Origin: Streptomyces aureoverticillatus
GTDB taxonomy: Bacteria > Actinomycetota > Actinomycetes > Streptomycetales > Streptomycetaceae
Assembly: GCF_014649395.1 (NCBI RefSeq)
Contig: NZ_BMSY01000001.1
Location: 62,001-126,000, forward strand
Reading direction: 5' to 3'
DNA: 64,000 nucleotides
In this document: positions 26,402 to 33,842 of the stretch, piece by piece
Numbering within the stretch: position 1 is the first letter of the stretch
Layout: each line of letters starts with the position of its first letter
Position numbers and translations under genes: made by a program
The notes under the pieces: model-generated
Database searches by the model: none
What the model saw: only the letters and a program-made list of their open reading frames with translations
Told to the model about the DNA's origin: nothing

Positions 26402-27448
26402 ATGATCGAGCTCGAGGGGCTGACCAAGCGGTACGGCGAGAAGGTCGCCGTCAACAACCTCACCTTCACCGTCCGCCCGGGCATCGTCACGGGCTTCCTC
26501 GGGCCGAACGGCGCCGGCAAGTCGACGACGATGCGCATGCTGCTCGGGCTCGACAATCCGACGGCGGGCGATGTCCGCATCGACGGCAAGCACTACGCCC
26601 AGCTCAAGGATCCCCTGAAGTACATCGGCGCGCTCCTCGACGCCAAGGCCATGCACGGCGGCCGCAGCGCCTTCAACCACCTCCTCTGTCTCGCGCAGTC
26701 CAACGGCATCCCACGCGCGCGGGTGCACGAGGTCCTGGACACCGTGGGTCTGACGGCCGTGGCCAAGAAGAAGGCGAAGGGCTTCTCGCTCGGCATGGGC
26801 CAGCGCCTGGGCATCGCGGGCGCGCTGCTCGGCGATCCCGAGATCCTGATGTTCGACGAGCCCGTCAACGGACTCGACCCCGAGGGCATCCACTGGATCC
26901 GGAACCTGATGAAGTCCCTTGCCGCACAGGGGCGTACGGTCTTCGTCTCCTCGCACCTGATGAGCGAGATGGCCCTCACCGCCGACCATCTCGTCGTCAT
27001 CGGCCAGGGCCGGCTCCTCGCCGACACCTCCATGGCGGACTTCATCCGGCAGAACTCGCGGTCGTACGTCCGGCTGCGCTCCCCGCAGCGCGAGCGGCTG
27101 CTCGACGTGCTGCACCAGTCCGGGATCACCGCCGTCGAGGCGGGCGGCGGCACGCTCGAAGTCGACGGCACCGGGCCGGAGCGGATCGGTGAGCTCGCCG
27201 CGCAGCACCGGCTCGTCCTGCATGAACTCAGCCCGCAGCAGGCCTCGTTGGAGGAAGCGTTCATGCAACTCACGGCGGAGTCGGTGGAGTACCACGCGCA
27301 CGCGGACCATCAGGGTCCCGGCGACGCGGCGGCCGGTCGGGCACCCTCCGGCGGGCCGCCCCCGGGACAGGCGCCCGGACAGGCACCGGGGCAGGCGCCC
27401 GGGCAGGGCTGGGGCTCCGGCTGGCAGCAGCCGCGGAAGGGGAACTGA
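26402..27448 (+). CDS. ABC transporter ATP-binding protein (first pair)
   Basis: A 348-residue ATPase. Walker A is GPNGAGKST near 36-44; the signature is the variant FSLGMGQRLGIAGALL in place of LSGGQ, typical of BcrA-like exporters; Walker B is ILMFDEPVNGLDP; the switch His is in SSHLMSEM. After the ATPase domain (to about 220) comes a helper domain and a low-complexity GQAPGQAPGQ-type tail. ATG at 26402 is used; GTG at 26396 is possible. It pairs with the permease 3 nt downstream. The substrate is unknown; such systems often export peptides or lipids. Confidence 0.9.
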   Translation: MIELEGLTKRYGEKVAVNNLTFTVRPGIVTGFLGPNGAGKSTTMRMLLGLDNPTAGDVRIDGKHYAQLKDPLKYIGALLDAKAMHGGRSAFNHLLCLAQSNGIPRARVHEVLDTVGLTAVAKKKAKGFSLGMGQRLGIAGALLGDPEILMFDEPVNGLDPEGIHWIRNLMKSLAAQGRTVFVSSHLMSEMALTADHLVVIGQGRLLADTSMADFIRQNSRSYVRLRSPQRERLLDVLHQSGITAVEAGGGTLEVDGTGPERIGELAAQHRLVLHELSPQQASLEEAFMQLTAESVEYHAHADHQGPGDAAAGRAPSGGPPPGQAPGQAPGQAPGQGWGSGWQQPRKGN

Positions 27449-27451
27449 GCC

Positions 27452-28222
27452 ATGGCCGCGACGCAGGTGCTCAAGTCGGAGTGGACCAAGATCCGCTCGG
27501 TCTCCTCCACGGTGTGGACGCTCGGCCTCGCCGTCGTCGTCACCATCGCCCTCGGCACGCTGATCAGCATCCTGTCGAAGAACGACTACGACAACCTCAG
27601 CCGCGAGGACAAGATCACCTTCGACCCGACGTTCATCAGCTTCGCCGGTATGTCCCTCGGCCAGCTCGCGATGATCGTCTTCGGTGTCCTGGTGGTCTCG
27701 AACGAGTACAGCACCGGCATGATCCGCACCTCGCTCGCGGCGGTCCCGCAGCGCGCCACGTTCCTGTTCAGCAAGGTCGCGGTCGCCACGGCGCTCGCGT
27801 TCGTGGTCGGCCTCGCCACCAGCTTCGCCTCGTTCTTCCTCGGCCAGGCGATGCTCGGCGAGTACAGGGCGCAGATCGGCGACCCGGGCGTGCTGCGGGC
27901 GGTCATCGGCGGCGGGCTCTACATGACGCTCATCGCGATGTTCTCGATGGGCGTGGCAGCGATGCTGCGCAGCCCGATGCTCTCGCTCGGCATCCTGATG
28001 CCGTTCTTCTTCCTGATCTCCAACATCCTGGGCAACGTCGGAGCCACCAAGAAGGTCGGCCGCTACCTCCCCGACCAGGCCGGCAGCAAGATCATGCAGG
28101 TCAAGACACCGTTCGACGACAGCACCCCGTACGGCCCGTGGGGCGGCCTCGGCATCATGGTGGCGTGGACGGCGGCGGCCCTCATCGGCGGTTATCTACT
28201 ACTAAAGAAGCGGGACGCCTAG
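27452..28222 (+). CDS. ABC-2 type permease (first pair)
   Basis: A 256-residue membrane protein with six predicted transmembrane helices. It opens with the ABC-2 family phrase LKSEWTKIRSVSSTVWTLGLAV and carries VVSNEYSTGMIRTSLAAVPQR after the second helix, ending LLLKKRDA. It partners the ATPase immediately upstream. It is closely related to the permease at 29509-30495, showing that the four genes arose by duplication of a two-gene unit. Confidence 0.9.
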   Translation: MAATQVLKSEWTKIRSVSSTVWTLGLAVVVTIALGTLISILSKNDYDNLSREDKITFDPTFISFAGMSLGQLAMIVFGVLVVSNEYSTGMIRTSLAAVPQRATFLFSKVAVATALAFVVGLATSFASFFLGQAMLGEYRAQIGDPGVLRAVIGGGLYMTLIAMFSMGVAAMLRSPMLSLGILMPFFFLISNILGNVGATKKVGRYLPDQAGSKIMQVKTPFDDSTPYGPWGGLGIMVAWTAAALIGGYLLLKKRDA

Positions 28223-28336
28223 ACGAAGGGCGAGGTTTTACCCGCTCTTGGCTGGAACCGTCAGTTCACAGATATCCTCCTAACCCTTACGGGGGCGTGT
28301 GCCCCGACGTCCTGAACCATTCGATGGGTGCGGAGA

Positions 28337-29512
28337 ATGATCGAGGCAGTCGGCCTGACGAAGCGCTACGGCGCCAAGACAGCCGTGTACAACCTTTCCT
28401 TCCAGGTGCGGCCCGGCACCGTGACCGGCTTCCTCGGCCCCAACGGGTCCGGCAAGTCGACAACCATGCGGATGATCCTCGGGCTCGACGCGCCCTCGCA
28501 GGGGCAGGTGACGATCGGCGGCTACCCGTACCGCAAGCTGCCGAACGCGCCCCGCCAGGTCGGCGCGCTGCTCGACGCCAAGGCGGTGCACGGCGGCCGG
28601 CACGCCCGCAACCACCTGTTGTGCCTCGCGCAGCTCTCCGGCATCCCGGCCCGGCGCGTGGACGAGGTGCTCGGCGTCGTCGGCCTCCAGGAGGTCGCGA
28701 AGAAGCGCTCCAAGGGCTTCTCCCTCGGCATGGGCCAGCGGCTCGGCATCGCCGCGGCGCTGCTCGGCGACCCCCAGGTGCTGCTCTTCGACGAGCCGGT
28801 CAACGGCCTCGACCCCGAGGGCATCCTGTGGGTGCGCAACCTGATGAAGTCCCTCGCGGCGGAGGGACGTACCGTCTTCGTCTCCTCGCACCTGATGAGC
28901 GAGATGGCGCTGACCGCCGAACACCTCATCGTCATCGGCCGCGGCCAGCTGCTCGCCGACATGAGCGTCACGGACTTCATCTCGGCGAACTCCGCCGACT
29001 TCGCGCGGGTGCGCACCCCGGACACCGACCCGCAGCAGCGCGAGAAGCTGACCGCCGCGCTCACCGAGGCCGGCGGCCAGGTGCTGCCCGAGCAGGACGG
29101 GGCGCTGCGCGTCACCGGCCTGCCGCTGCCCCGCATCAGCGACCTCGCGCACGACGCGGACGTCCGCCTGTGGGAGCTCTCGCCGCACCAGGCCTCGCTG
29201 GAAGAGGCGTACATGCGCATGACGCAGGGCGCCGTCGACTACCGCTCGACGATCGACCAGCGCGCCGGTCTCCAGGAGCAGCTTCCGCCCGGAGCCGTGC
29301 CGCAGCCGCAGCTTCCCGTGCCCGGCCAGGGCCAGCACGGCTGGTACGCCCCGCCGCCGCCCCAGCAGGGCGGCCAGCCCTTCGCGATGCCGCAGGGCGC
29401 GCCCGCCCCGGGCGACGCGAACCCGTACGCCGCGGCCCCGCAGCCCCCGGCCGGGGCCCCCGCCCCCGAGATGACCAAGCGCGCCACCGACAACGAGGAT
29501 GCAGCCCGATGA
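28337..29512 (+). CDS. ABC transporter ATP-binding protein (second pair)
   Basis: A 391-residue paralogue of the ATPase at 26402. Walker A is GPNGSGKSTTMRM, the signature FSLGMGQRLGIAAALL, and Walker B VLLFDEPVNGLDP. The C-terminal 90 residues are Pro/Gln/Gly-rich (PPGAVPQPQLPVPGQG and on), longer than in the first copy. ATG at 28337; a GTG at 28328 is in frame. It overlaps the next permease by ATGA. A 114-nt spacer before it probably carries a separate promoter. Confidence 0.9.
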   Translation: MIEAVGLTKRYGAKTAVYNLSFQVRPGTVTGFLGPNGSGKSTTMRMILGLDAPSQGQVTIGGYPYRKLPNAPRQVGALLDAKAVHGGRHARNHLLCLAQLSGIPARRVDEVLGVVGLQEVAKKRSKGFSLGMGQRLGIAAALLGDPQVLLFDEPVNGLDPEGILWVRNLMKSLAAEGRTVFVSSHLMSEMALTAEHLIVIGRGQLLADMSVTDFISANSADFARVRTPDTDPQQREKLTAALTEAGGQVLPEQDGALRVTGLPLPRISDLAHDADVRLWELSPHQASLEEAYMRMTQGAVDYRSTIDQRAGLQEQLPPGAVPQPQLPVPGQGQHGWYAPPPPQQGGQPFAMPQGAPAPGDANPYAAAPQPPAGAPAPEMTKRATDNEDAAR

Positions 29513-30495
29513 CCACGCCTCCGACTCCGCAGCAGCCGCAGGCGCAGCCCCAGCAGCCCCAGGCCCCCGCCCCGCAGGCGGCCCCCCAGCCCCAGCAGGC
29601 CTACGCGGGCGCCATGGCCGCCCCGCAGGGCCCGCCGGCCATGGTGCCCGCCCCGCCGCCCGCGCCCGCGGCCCCGGCCCCGCCGTCGGCCTGGCAGCAG
29701 GCGATGAACAACGCCTACACCTCACCGATCCCGATCAAGAAGACCAACCTCGGCCACGCCCTCGCCTCCGAGTGGACGAAGATCAAGTCGGTCCGCTCCA
29801 CGGTGTGGACGCTGAGCATCTTCCTGCTCCTGGTCATCGGCATCGGCCTGCTCGCGGTCGCGAACACACAGGCCGACGACTACCGGGACGTGCCGTTCAC
29901 GGTCCCGGCGTTCTTCGGCCTGATGCTCGGCCAGATCTGCCTGATCACGCTCGGCGTCCTGGTGACCTCGTCCGAGTACGGCACCGGCATGATCCGCACC
30001 ACCTTCACCGCCTCGCCGCAGCGCCACCGGGTGCTGGCGGCGAAGGCCCTGATCTTCTTCGCGGTCGCGTTCGTGGCGTCCGCCGGTTCGATCCTGCTCG
30101 TGGGCCTGATGGCGTCGGGCGCGCACAGCGGCCCCGAGGCGGGCGACGTCCCGTGGGCCGGCACGGTCCTCAAGGGCGGCCTGTACGTCTCGCTGCTCGG
30201 CGTGCTCGCCCTCGCCGTCGGCTCCATGCTGCGCCACTCCGCCGGTGCGATCACGACGATGCTCGGCGTGGTCCTCGTCCCCGCGATCCTGCCGGGGTTC
30301 CTGGGCATCTGGGAGAGCACCCAGAAGCTCGGCGAGAAGATGGCCGACTACAACGCCATCAACTCGCTCGCCAAGATCTTCCGGATCGACGGCATCGACA
30401 GCAGCACGGGGACGTCGCAGCTGGTGCTGCTCATCGTCATCACGGCCGTCGCCGTCGTCAGCGCCTTCGCCCTGCTGGAGAAGCGCGACGTCTGA
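29509..30495 (+). CDS. ABC-2 type permease with Pro/Gln-rich N-terminus (second pair)
   Basis: A 328-residue permease. Residues 1-75 are a cytosolic Pro/Gln/Ala-rich extension (PQQPQAQPQQPQAPAPQ), absent from the first permease. The ABC-2 domain then begins with LASEWTKIKSVRSTVWTLSIF and SSEYGTGMIRTTFTASPQR, ending FALLEKRDV. Both partners of this pair carry such low-complexity extensions, so they may interact with each other or with a shared partner. The ATG overlaps the preceding stop. Confidence 0.88.
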   Translation: MTTPPTPQQPQAQPQQPQAPAPQAAPQPQQAYAGAMAAPQGPPAMVPAPPPAPAAPAPPSAWQQAMNNAYTSPIPIKKTNLGHALASEWTKIKSVRSTVWTLSIFLLLVIGIGLLAVANTQADDYRDVPFTVPAFFGLMLGQICLITLGVLVTSSEYGTGMIRTTFTASPQRHRVLAAKALIFFAVAFVASAGSILLVGLMASGAHSGPEAGDVPWAGTVLKGGLYVSLLGVLALAVGSMLRHSAGAITTMLGVVLVPAILPGFLGIWESTQKLGEKMADYNAINSLAKIFRIDGIDSSTGTSQLVLLIVITAVAVVSAFALLEKRDV

Positions 30496-30533
30496 GCGCG
30501 CGCGACGTCTGAGCGCGCGACGTCTGAGCGCGT
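30485..30533. repeat. Triple repeat at the 3' end of the second permease gene
   Basis: GCGACGTCTGAGCGCG occurs three times, starting at 30485, 30502 and (as GCGACGTCTGAGCGCG) 30517, with periods of 17 and 15. The first copy contains the stop codon of the permease, so the gene's last codons appear to have been duplicated twice downstream. No hairpin function is evident. Confidence 0.8.
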
Positions 30534-30548
30534 AAGGCCGACCGGGGG

Positions 30549-30899
30549 CTAGTACCTCGGCGCATTACGGGACCGCTGCACCCGCGTGGTGCGGCGGTCC
30601 TTCGCGTTCCAGCACGCCGTGTGCCAGTGTCTGCGCTCGTCCACGCCCGAGTGCTCGGGCCAGGCGACCACGTGCGCGAACCGGGAGGGGATCTCCTGGT
30701 CGCAGCCCGGGCAGCGGTAGGACTTCCCGGCCGCGCTCGCGCCCGCCACGTGACGCACGCTCCACTCCTCGCCCTGCCAGCTCTCGGCGCGCTGGAAGCC
30801 GCCGTAGCGGCCGGGCGGCTCCGCGTCCCGGGCGTCCTGGGGCCCCCGGCCCGGCTTGGGATCTCCGGCGCCCTTGGGGCGGTTACGACGCGGCGACAC
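30549..30899 (-). CDS. Conserved actinobacterial protein with zinc-ribbon-like Cys/His motif
   Basis: A 116-residue basic protein, often annotated only as an ATP/GTP-binding protein. The N-terminal third is Arg/Pro/Gly-rich and probably disordered (SPRRNRPKGAGDPKPGRG). The conserved core is WQGEEWSVRHVAG, then YRCPGCDQEIP, AHVVAWPEH and RRHWHTACWNA. The CxxC plus HWHxxC could bind one zinc. It ends VQRSRNAPRY, strongly conserved from memory. GTG at 30899 is chosen; the frame is open to 31067. No nucleotide-binding motif is visible, so the usual name is doubtful. Confidence 0.78.
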   Translation of the reverse strand: MSPRRNRPKGAGDPKPGRGPQDARDAEPPGRYGGFQRAESWQGEEWSVRHVAGASAAGKSYRCPGCDQEIPSRFAHVVAWPEHSGVDERRHWHTACWNAKDRRTTRVQRSRNAPRY

Positions 30900-31129
30900 A
30901 GGACACCTCACGAGGCTGGTGGCGGGCGGGCTGAGGAACAGCGGGCAGACGTGTGCCCAGCCTACGCACCGTACAGAGGGGTAGACGTCCTTCACCAACC
31001 CCCACAGATCCTCCCTGCACCGCGCAGAAAATCCGCCAATCTGCATGCCAAGCCGTGCCCTTGGCACTTGTCACGCGTTGTTGCCGGTAGGGGAGTGCCT
31101 GCGTCGGCGCCAAGGAGGCAGGAAGTTCG

Positions 31130-32182
31130 ATGCGCTTAGGAAGTTTTGTGCTGGCCGCCCAGTTCCCGGGCCAGGGCCATGGGGAAGCACTGCACCGCGC
31201 GGTGCGGTCCGTCGAAGTCGCCGAGGAAGCGGGGCTCGACTCCGCCTGGCTCGCCGAACACCACTTCGTGCCGTACGGCACCTGTCCCTCCGCGATCACC
31301 CTCGCGGCCCTGCTGCTCGGGCGCACCCGTCGCATCCGCGTCGGCACCGCCGTGAGCGTGCTGCCCACCGCCCACCCGGTGGCGCTCGGCGAGCAGGCCG
31401 CGCTGCTGCACCTCACCTCGGGCGGGCGCTTCTCGCTGGGCGTGGGGCGCGGCGGCCCCTGGGTGGACCTGGAGGTCTTCGGCTCGGGTATCGAGGCGTA
31501 CGAGAAGGGGTTCCCGGAATCGCTCGACCTGCTGCTCCGCTGGCTCAGCGGGGCGCCGCGGGTGGCCGGTTCCGGGGGCCGGTTCGCCTTCCGCGACGTG
31601 GCGGTCGTGCCGCGCCCGCAGGAGGCGCTGACGTCGCCGCCGGAGCGGGCCGCGCCGTCCGCCGGTCCCGAGGTGGTCGTGGCCTGCACGTCGCCGTCGA
31701 GCGTCCGGCTCGCCGCCGCCCGCGGCCTGCCGATGCTGCTCGGCATGCACGTGGGCGACGAGGAGAAGGCCGAAATGGTGGCGTTGTGGGGCAGGCACGC
31801 GCGCGCCGCCGGGCGCACGCCGGACGAGGTCGCGCGGGCCGCGCACGTCTCGGCCGGCGTCGTGCAGATCGCCGACCGCCGCGTGGAGGCTGCCGAAACA
31901 CTCACCAAGGCCATGCCGGGCTGGCTGCGGTACGGCCTGGACGCACACGTCACGGTCGACGGCCGCGTCCGCGCCATGCGCGACCCGCTGGGCTACACGG
32001 AACTGCTCTGCGGCATCCACCCCGTGGGCACACCGCAGGTGTGCGTGGACCGCCTGTCGGCAACATCGGAACGCACAGGCATCACACGCTTCGCCCTGCT
32101 GGTCGAGGGCTCAGGCGACCTGGCAACAACAGAGGACAACGTCCGCCGCCTGGGCGCAGAGGTCCTGCCCCAGCTGACCTGA
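31130..32182 (+). CDS. LLM-class F420/flavin-dependent oxidoreductase
   Basis: A 350-residue luciferase-like monooxygenase-fold protein. It opens MRLGSFVLAAQFPGQG and has SVEVAEEAGLDSAWLAEHHF, RIRVGTAVSVLPTAHPVALGEQAALL and FSLGVGRGGPWVDLEVFG, all family-typical. In actinomycetes such enzymes often use F420 or FMN; the substrate here is unknown. Monocistronic between two minus-strand genes. The ATG follows AAGGAGGCAGGAAGTTCG, a strong ribosome site. Confidence 0.85.
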   Translation: MRLGSFVLAAQFPGQGHGEALHRAVRSVEVAEEAGLDSAWLAEHHFVPYGTCPSAITLAALLLGRTRRIRVGTAVSVLPTAHPVALGEQAALLHLTSGGRFSLGVGRGGPWVDLEVFGSGIEAYEKGFPESLDLLLRWLSGAPRVAGSGGRFAFRDVAVVPRPQEALTSPPERAAPSAGPEVVVACTSPSSVRLAAARGLPMLLGMHVGDEEKAEMVALWGRHARAAGRTPDEVARAAHVSAGVVQIADRRVEAAETLTKAMPGWLRYGLDAHVTVDGRVRAMRDPLGYTELLCGIHPVGTPQVCVDRLSATSERTGITRFALLVEGSGDLATTEDNVRRLGAEVLPQLT

Positions 32183-32234
32183 GCGAGGCCCGAGCAGGCG
32201 CCCCGAACAGCCGCCCCGAAGGGGCGCGCTGTGA

Positions 32235-32260
32235 AGGGGCGCGGGGAACTGCGCGCCCAG
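32235..32260. repeat. Dispersed 26-bp intergenic element, copy 2 (inverted)
   Basis: AGGGGCGCGGGGAACTGCGC, continuing GCCCAG, is the reverse complement of the element at 14765. It lies in the 205-nt spacer between the convergent LLM gene and the gene ending at 32388, as copy 1 also lies between convergent genes. Confidence 0.8.
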
Positions 32261-32387
32261 CCACAAACAACCCGCTGCCCCAAAAGAGGAGGCACCCCCA
32301 CCCCGGAGGGGACCCGCACAAGGCCCCCGGCCAGCTGCCGCTCCGGTACTGAAACACCTCCCGCGTACGGAGCGGCAGCAACTGGCG

Positions 32388-32780
32388 TCAGCAGTCCCGT
32401 AGTTCAGGCGACTGATTCAGCAACTGGCCGCGGATCGAAGTGAACTTGGCCAGCCTGTCGTCCGCCGAGCCGTCCAACGGGAACACCGCCACACGATGGC
32501 AGTTCTGGAACGCCAGGCGGACCCCGAAGTGGCGCTGCAGGGCGCCGCGAATCGCGTCACTCGCGAGCGCGCGCAGCAACTGACCGCGCGCCTGCTCGTC
32601 CGGCGGCGGCGTCTGGTTGTCGGCGAACTCGCCACCGTCGACCTTCAACTGGGCCACCAGGGAGCTGACCATCTCCCACGCGTAAGGCAGGGAGGTCCGG
32701 ACGCAGTCGACGAAAGCTGCTTCGTCGACCTCGCCTCGCTCGGCCTGTTCCAACAGTGCCGGTGAGACGTCGAGCGACAT
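32388..32780 (-). CDS. SCO5389-family conserved Streptomyces protein
   Basis: A 130-residue soluble protein, mostly helical. Visible features are LDVSPALLEQAERGEVDEAAFVDCVRTSLPYAWEMV and the C-terminal VRLAFQNCHRVAVFPLDGSADDRLAKFTSIRGQLL, with four Cys including the last residue. The family is known only as a conserved Streptomyces protein. ATG at 32780 is preceded by GAGAGGAGAACCC, a good ribosome site. It diverges from nucS, as in S. coelicolor. No function can be assigned. Confidence 0.8.
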   Translation of the reverse strand: MSLDVSPALLEQAERGEVDEAAFVDCVRTSLPYAWEMVSSLVAQLKVDGGEFADNQTPPPDEQARGQLLRALASDAIRGALQRHFGVRLAFQNCHRVAVFPLDGSADDRLAKFTSIRGQLLNQSPELRDC

Positions 32781-33036
32781 GGGTTCTCCTCTCGCACCCC
32801 CAGGGAACAGGGGCCTACGGACAGGGAAGGAGCTCGCATACGCAGCGTGCACACGCGACGACCTCCTGCTTCTACGGTAGGCAACGGCCCGTGAGGGCAC
32901 CAGGAGATTGGGCGGATAACCGGCCAGGATCGAACGGGTTCATCGCTGGACAAGTGGTGCGGCCCACAAAGCCTCGGAGCCGTGCGCGGCACACGGAATT
33001 CGCTGGACCACCCCGCGTCGAGTAGCGTTGCCGACC

Positions 33037-33708
33037 ATGCGTCTCGTCATCGCCCGCTGCTCCGTGGACTACGCGGGCAGGCTCACCGCCCATCTCCCGT
33101 CGGCCCCCCGCCTGATCCTCGTCAAGGCGGACGGAAGCGTCTCCATTCACGCTGACGACCGGGCCTACAAGCCCCTCAACTGGATGTCGCCGCCGTGCAC
33201 CCTGAAGGAGGGCAGCGGCGACGACGCCGGAGTGTGGACCGTCATCAACAAGGCGGGCGAGAAGCTCATCATCACCATGGAGGAAGTCCTCCACGACTCC
33301 TCGCACGAGCTGGGGGTGGATCCGGGACTCATCAAGGACGGCGTGGAAGCACACCTTCAGGAGCTGCTCGCCGACCGGATCGAGACCCTCGGCGAGGGCT
33401 ACTCACTGATCCGCCGCGAGTACATGACGGCGATCGGGCCGGTCGACATCCTCTGCCGCGACGCCGACGGGCAGACGGTCGCCGTCGAGATCAAGCGGCG
33501 CGGCGAGATCGACGGCGTCGAGCAACTGACCCGCTACCTGGAGCTGTTGAACCGCGACCCGCACCTGGCGCCGGTCAAGGGAATCTTCGCCGCCCAGGAG
33601 ATCAAGCCGCAGGCGCGCGTGCTCGCCACGGACCGCGGCATCGGCTGCGCCGTCCTCGACTACGACGCGCTGCGCGGCATCGAGGACGACAAGCTCCGCC
33701 TGTTCTGA
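33037..33708 (+). CDS. nucS: NucS/EndoMS mismatch-specific endonuclease
   Basis: A 223-residue protein, full family length. The N-terminal beta-sandwich ([20 protein letters not shown]) is followed by a PD-(D/E)xK nuclease domain: Asp in [11 protein letters not shown] and Glu-x-Lys in TVAVEIKRR. The C-terminus ends DDKLRLF, the type of hydrophobic tail by which the family contacts the sliding clamp. NucS carries out MutS/MutL-independent mismatch correction in actinobacteria. ATG at 33037 is chosen; TTG at 33028 is in frame but non-conserved. A strong terminator follows. Confidence 0.95.
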   Translation: MRLVIARCSVDYAGRLTAHLPSAPRLILVKADGSVSIHADDRAYKPLNWMSPPCTLKEGSGDDAGVWTVINKAGEKLIITMEEVLHDSSHELGVDPGLIKDGVEAHLQELLADRIETLGEGYSLIRREYMTAIGPVDILCRDADGQTVAVEIKRRGEIDGVEQLTRYLELLNRDPHLAPVKGIFAAQEIKPQARVLATDRGIGCAVLDYDALRGIEDDKLRLF

Positions 33709-33748
33709 GCGGACCGTCCCACCGGACGTATCCCACCGTGCGTAAGGG

Positions 33749-33784
33749 AAAGGGGCCGGATTCCCCCAGGAATCCGGCCCCTTT
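33749..33784. terminator. Strong terminator after nucS
   Basis: A 16-bp perfect stem: AAAGGGGCCGGATTCC (33749-33764) pairs with GGAATCCGGCCCCTTT (33769-33784) around a CCCA loop. It can also serve the convergent gene whose stop is at 33843. Confidence 0.9.
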
Positions 33785-33842
33785 CGCGTAAGCGCTTCTC
33801 CTCTGCGGCGTACGTCGGGGCAGAGCGCCTGCGTACGTCGCG

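Noticed and set aside
27481..30495. A 1004-codon frame through both ABC pairs
   Set aside because: Its first two thirds are an out-of-frame reading of the first permease and second ATPase. Only 29509-30495 is coding in that frame.
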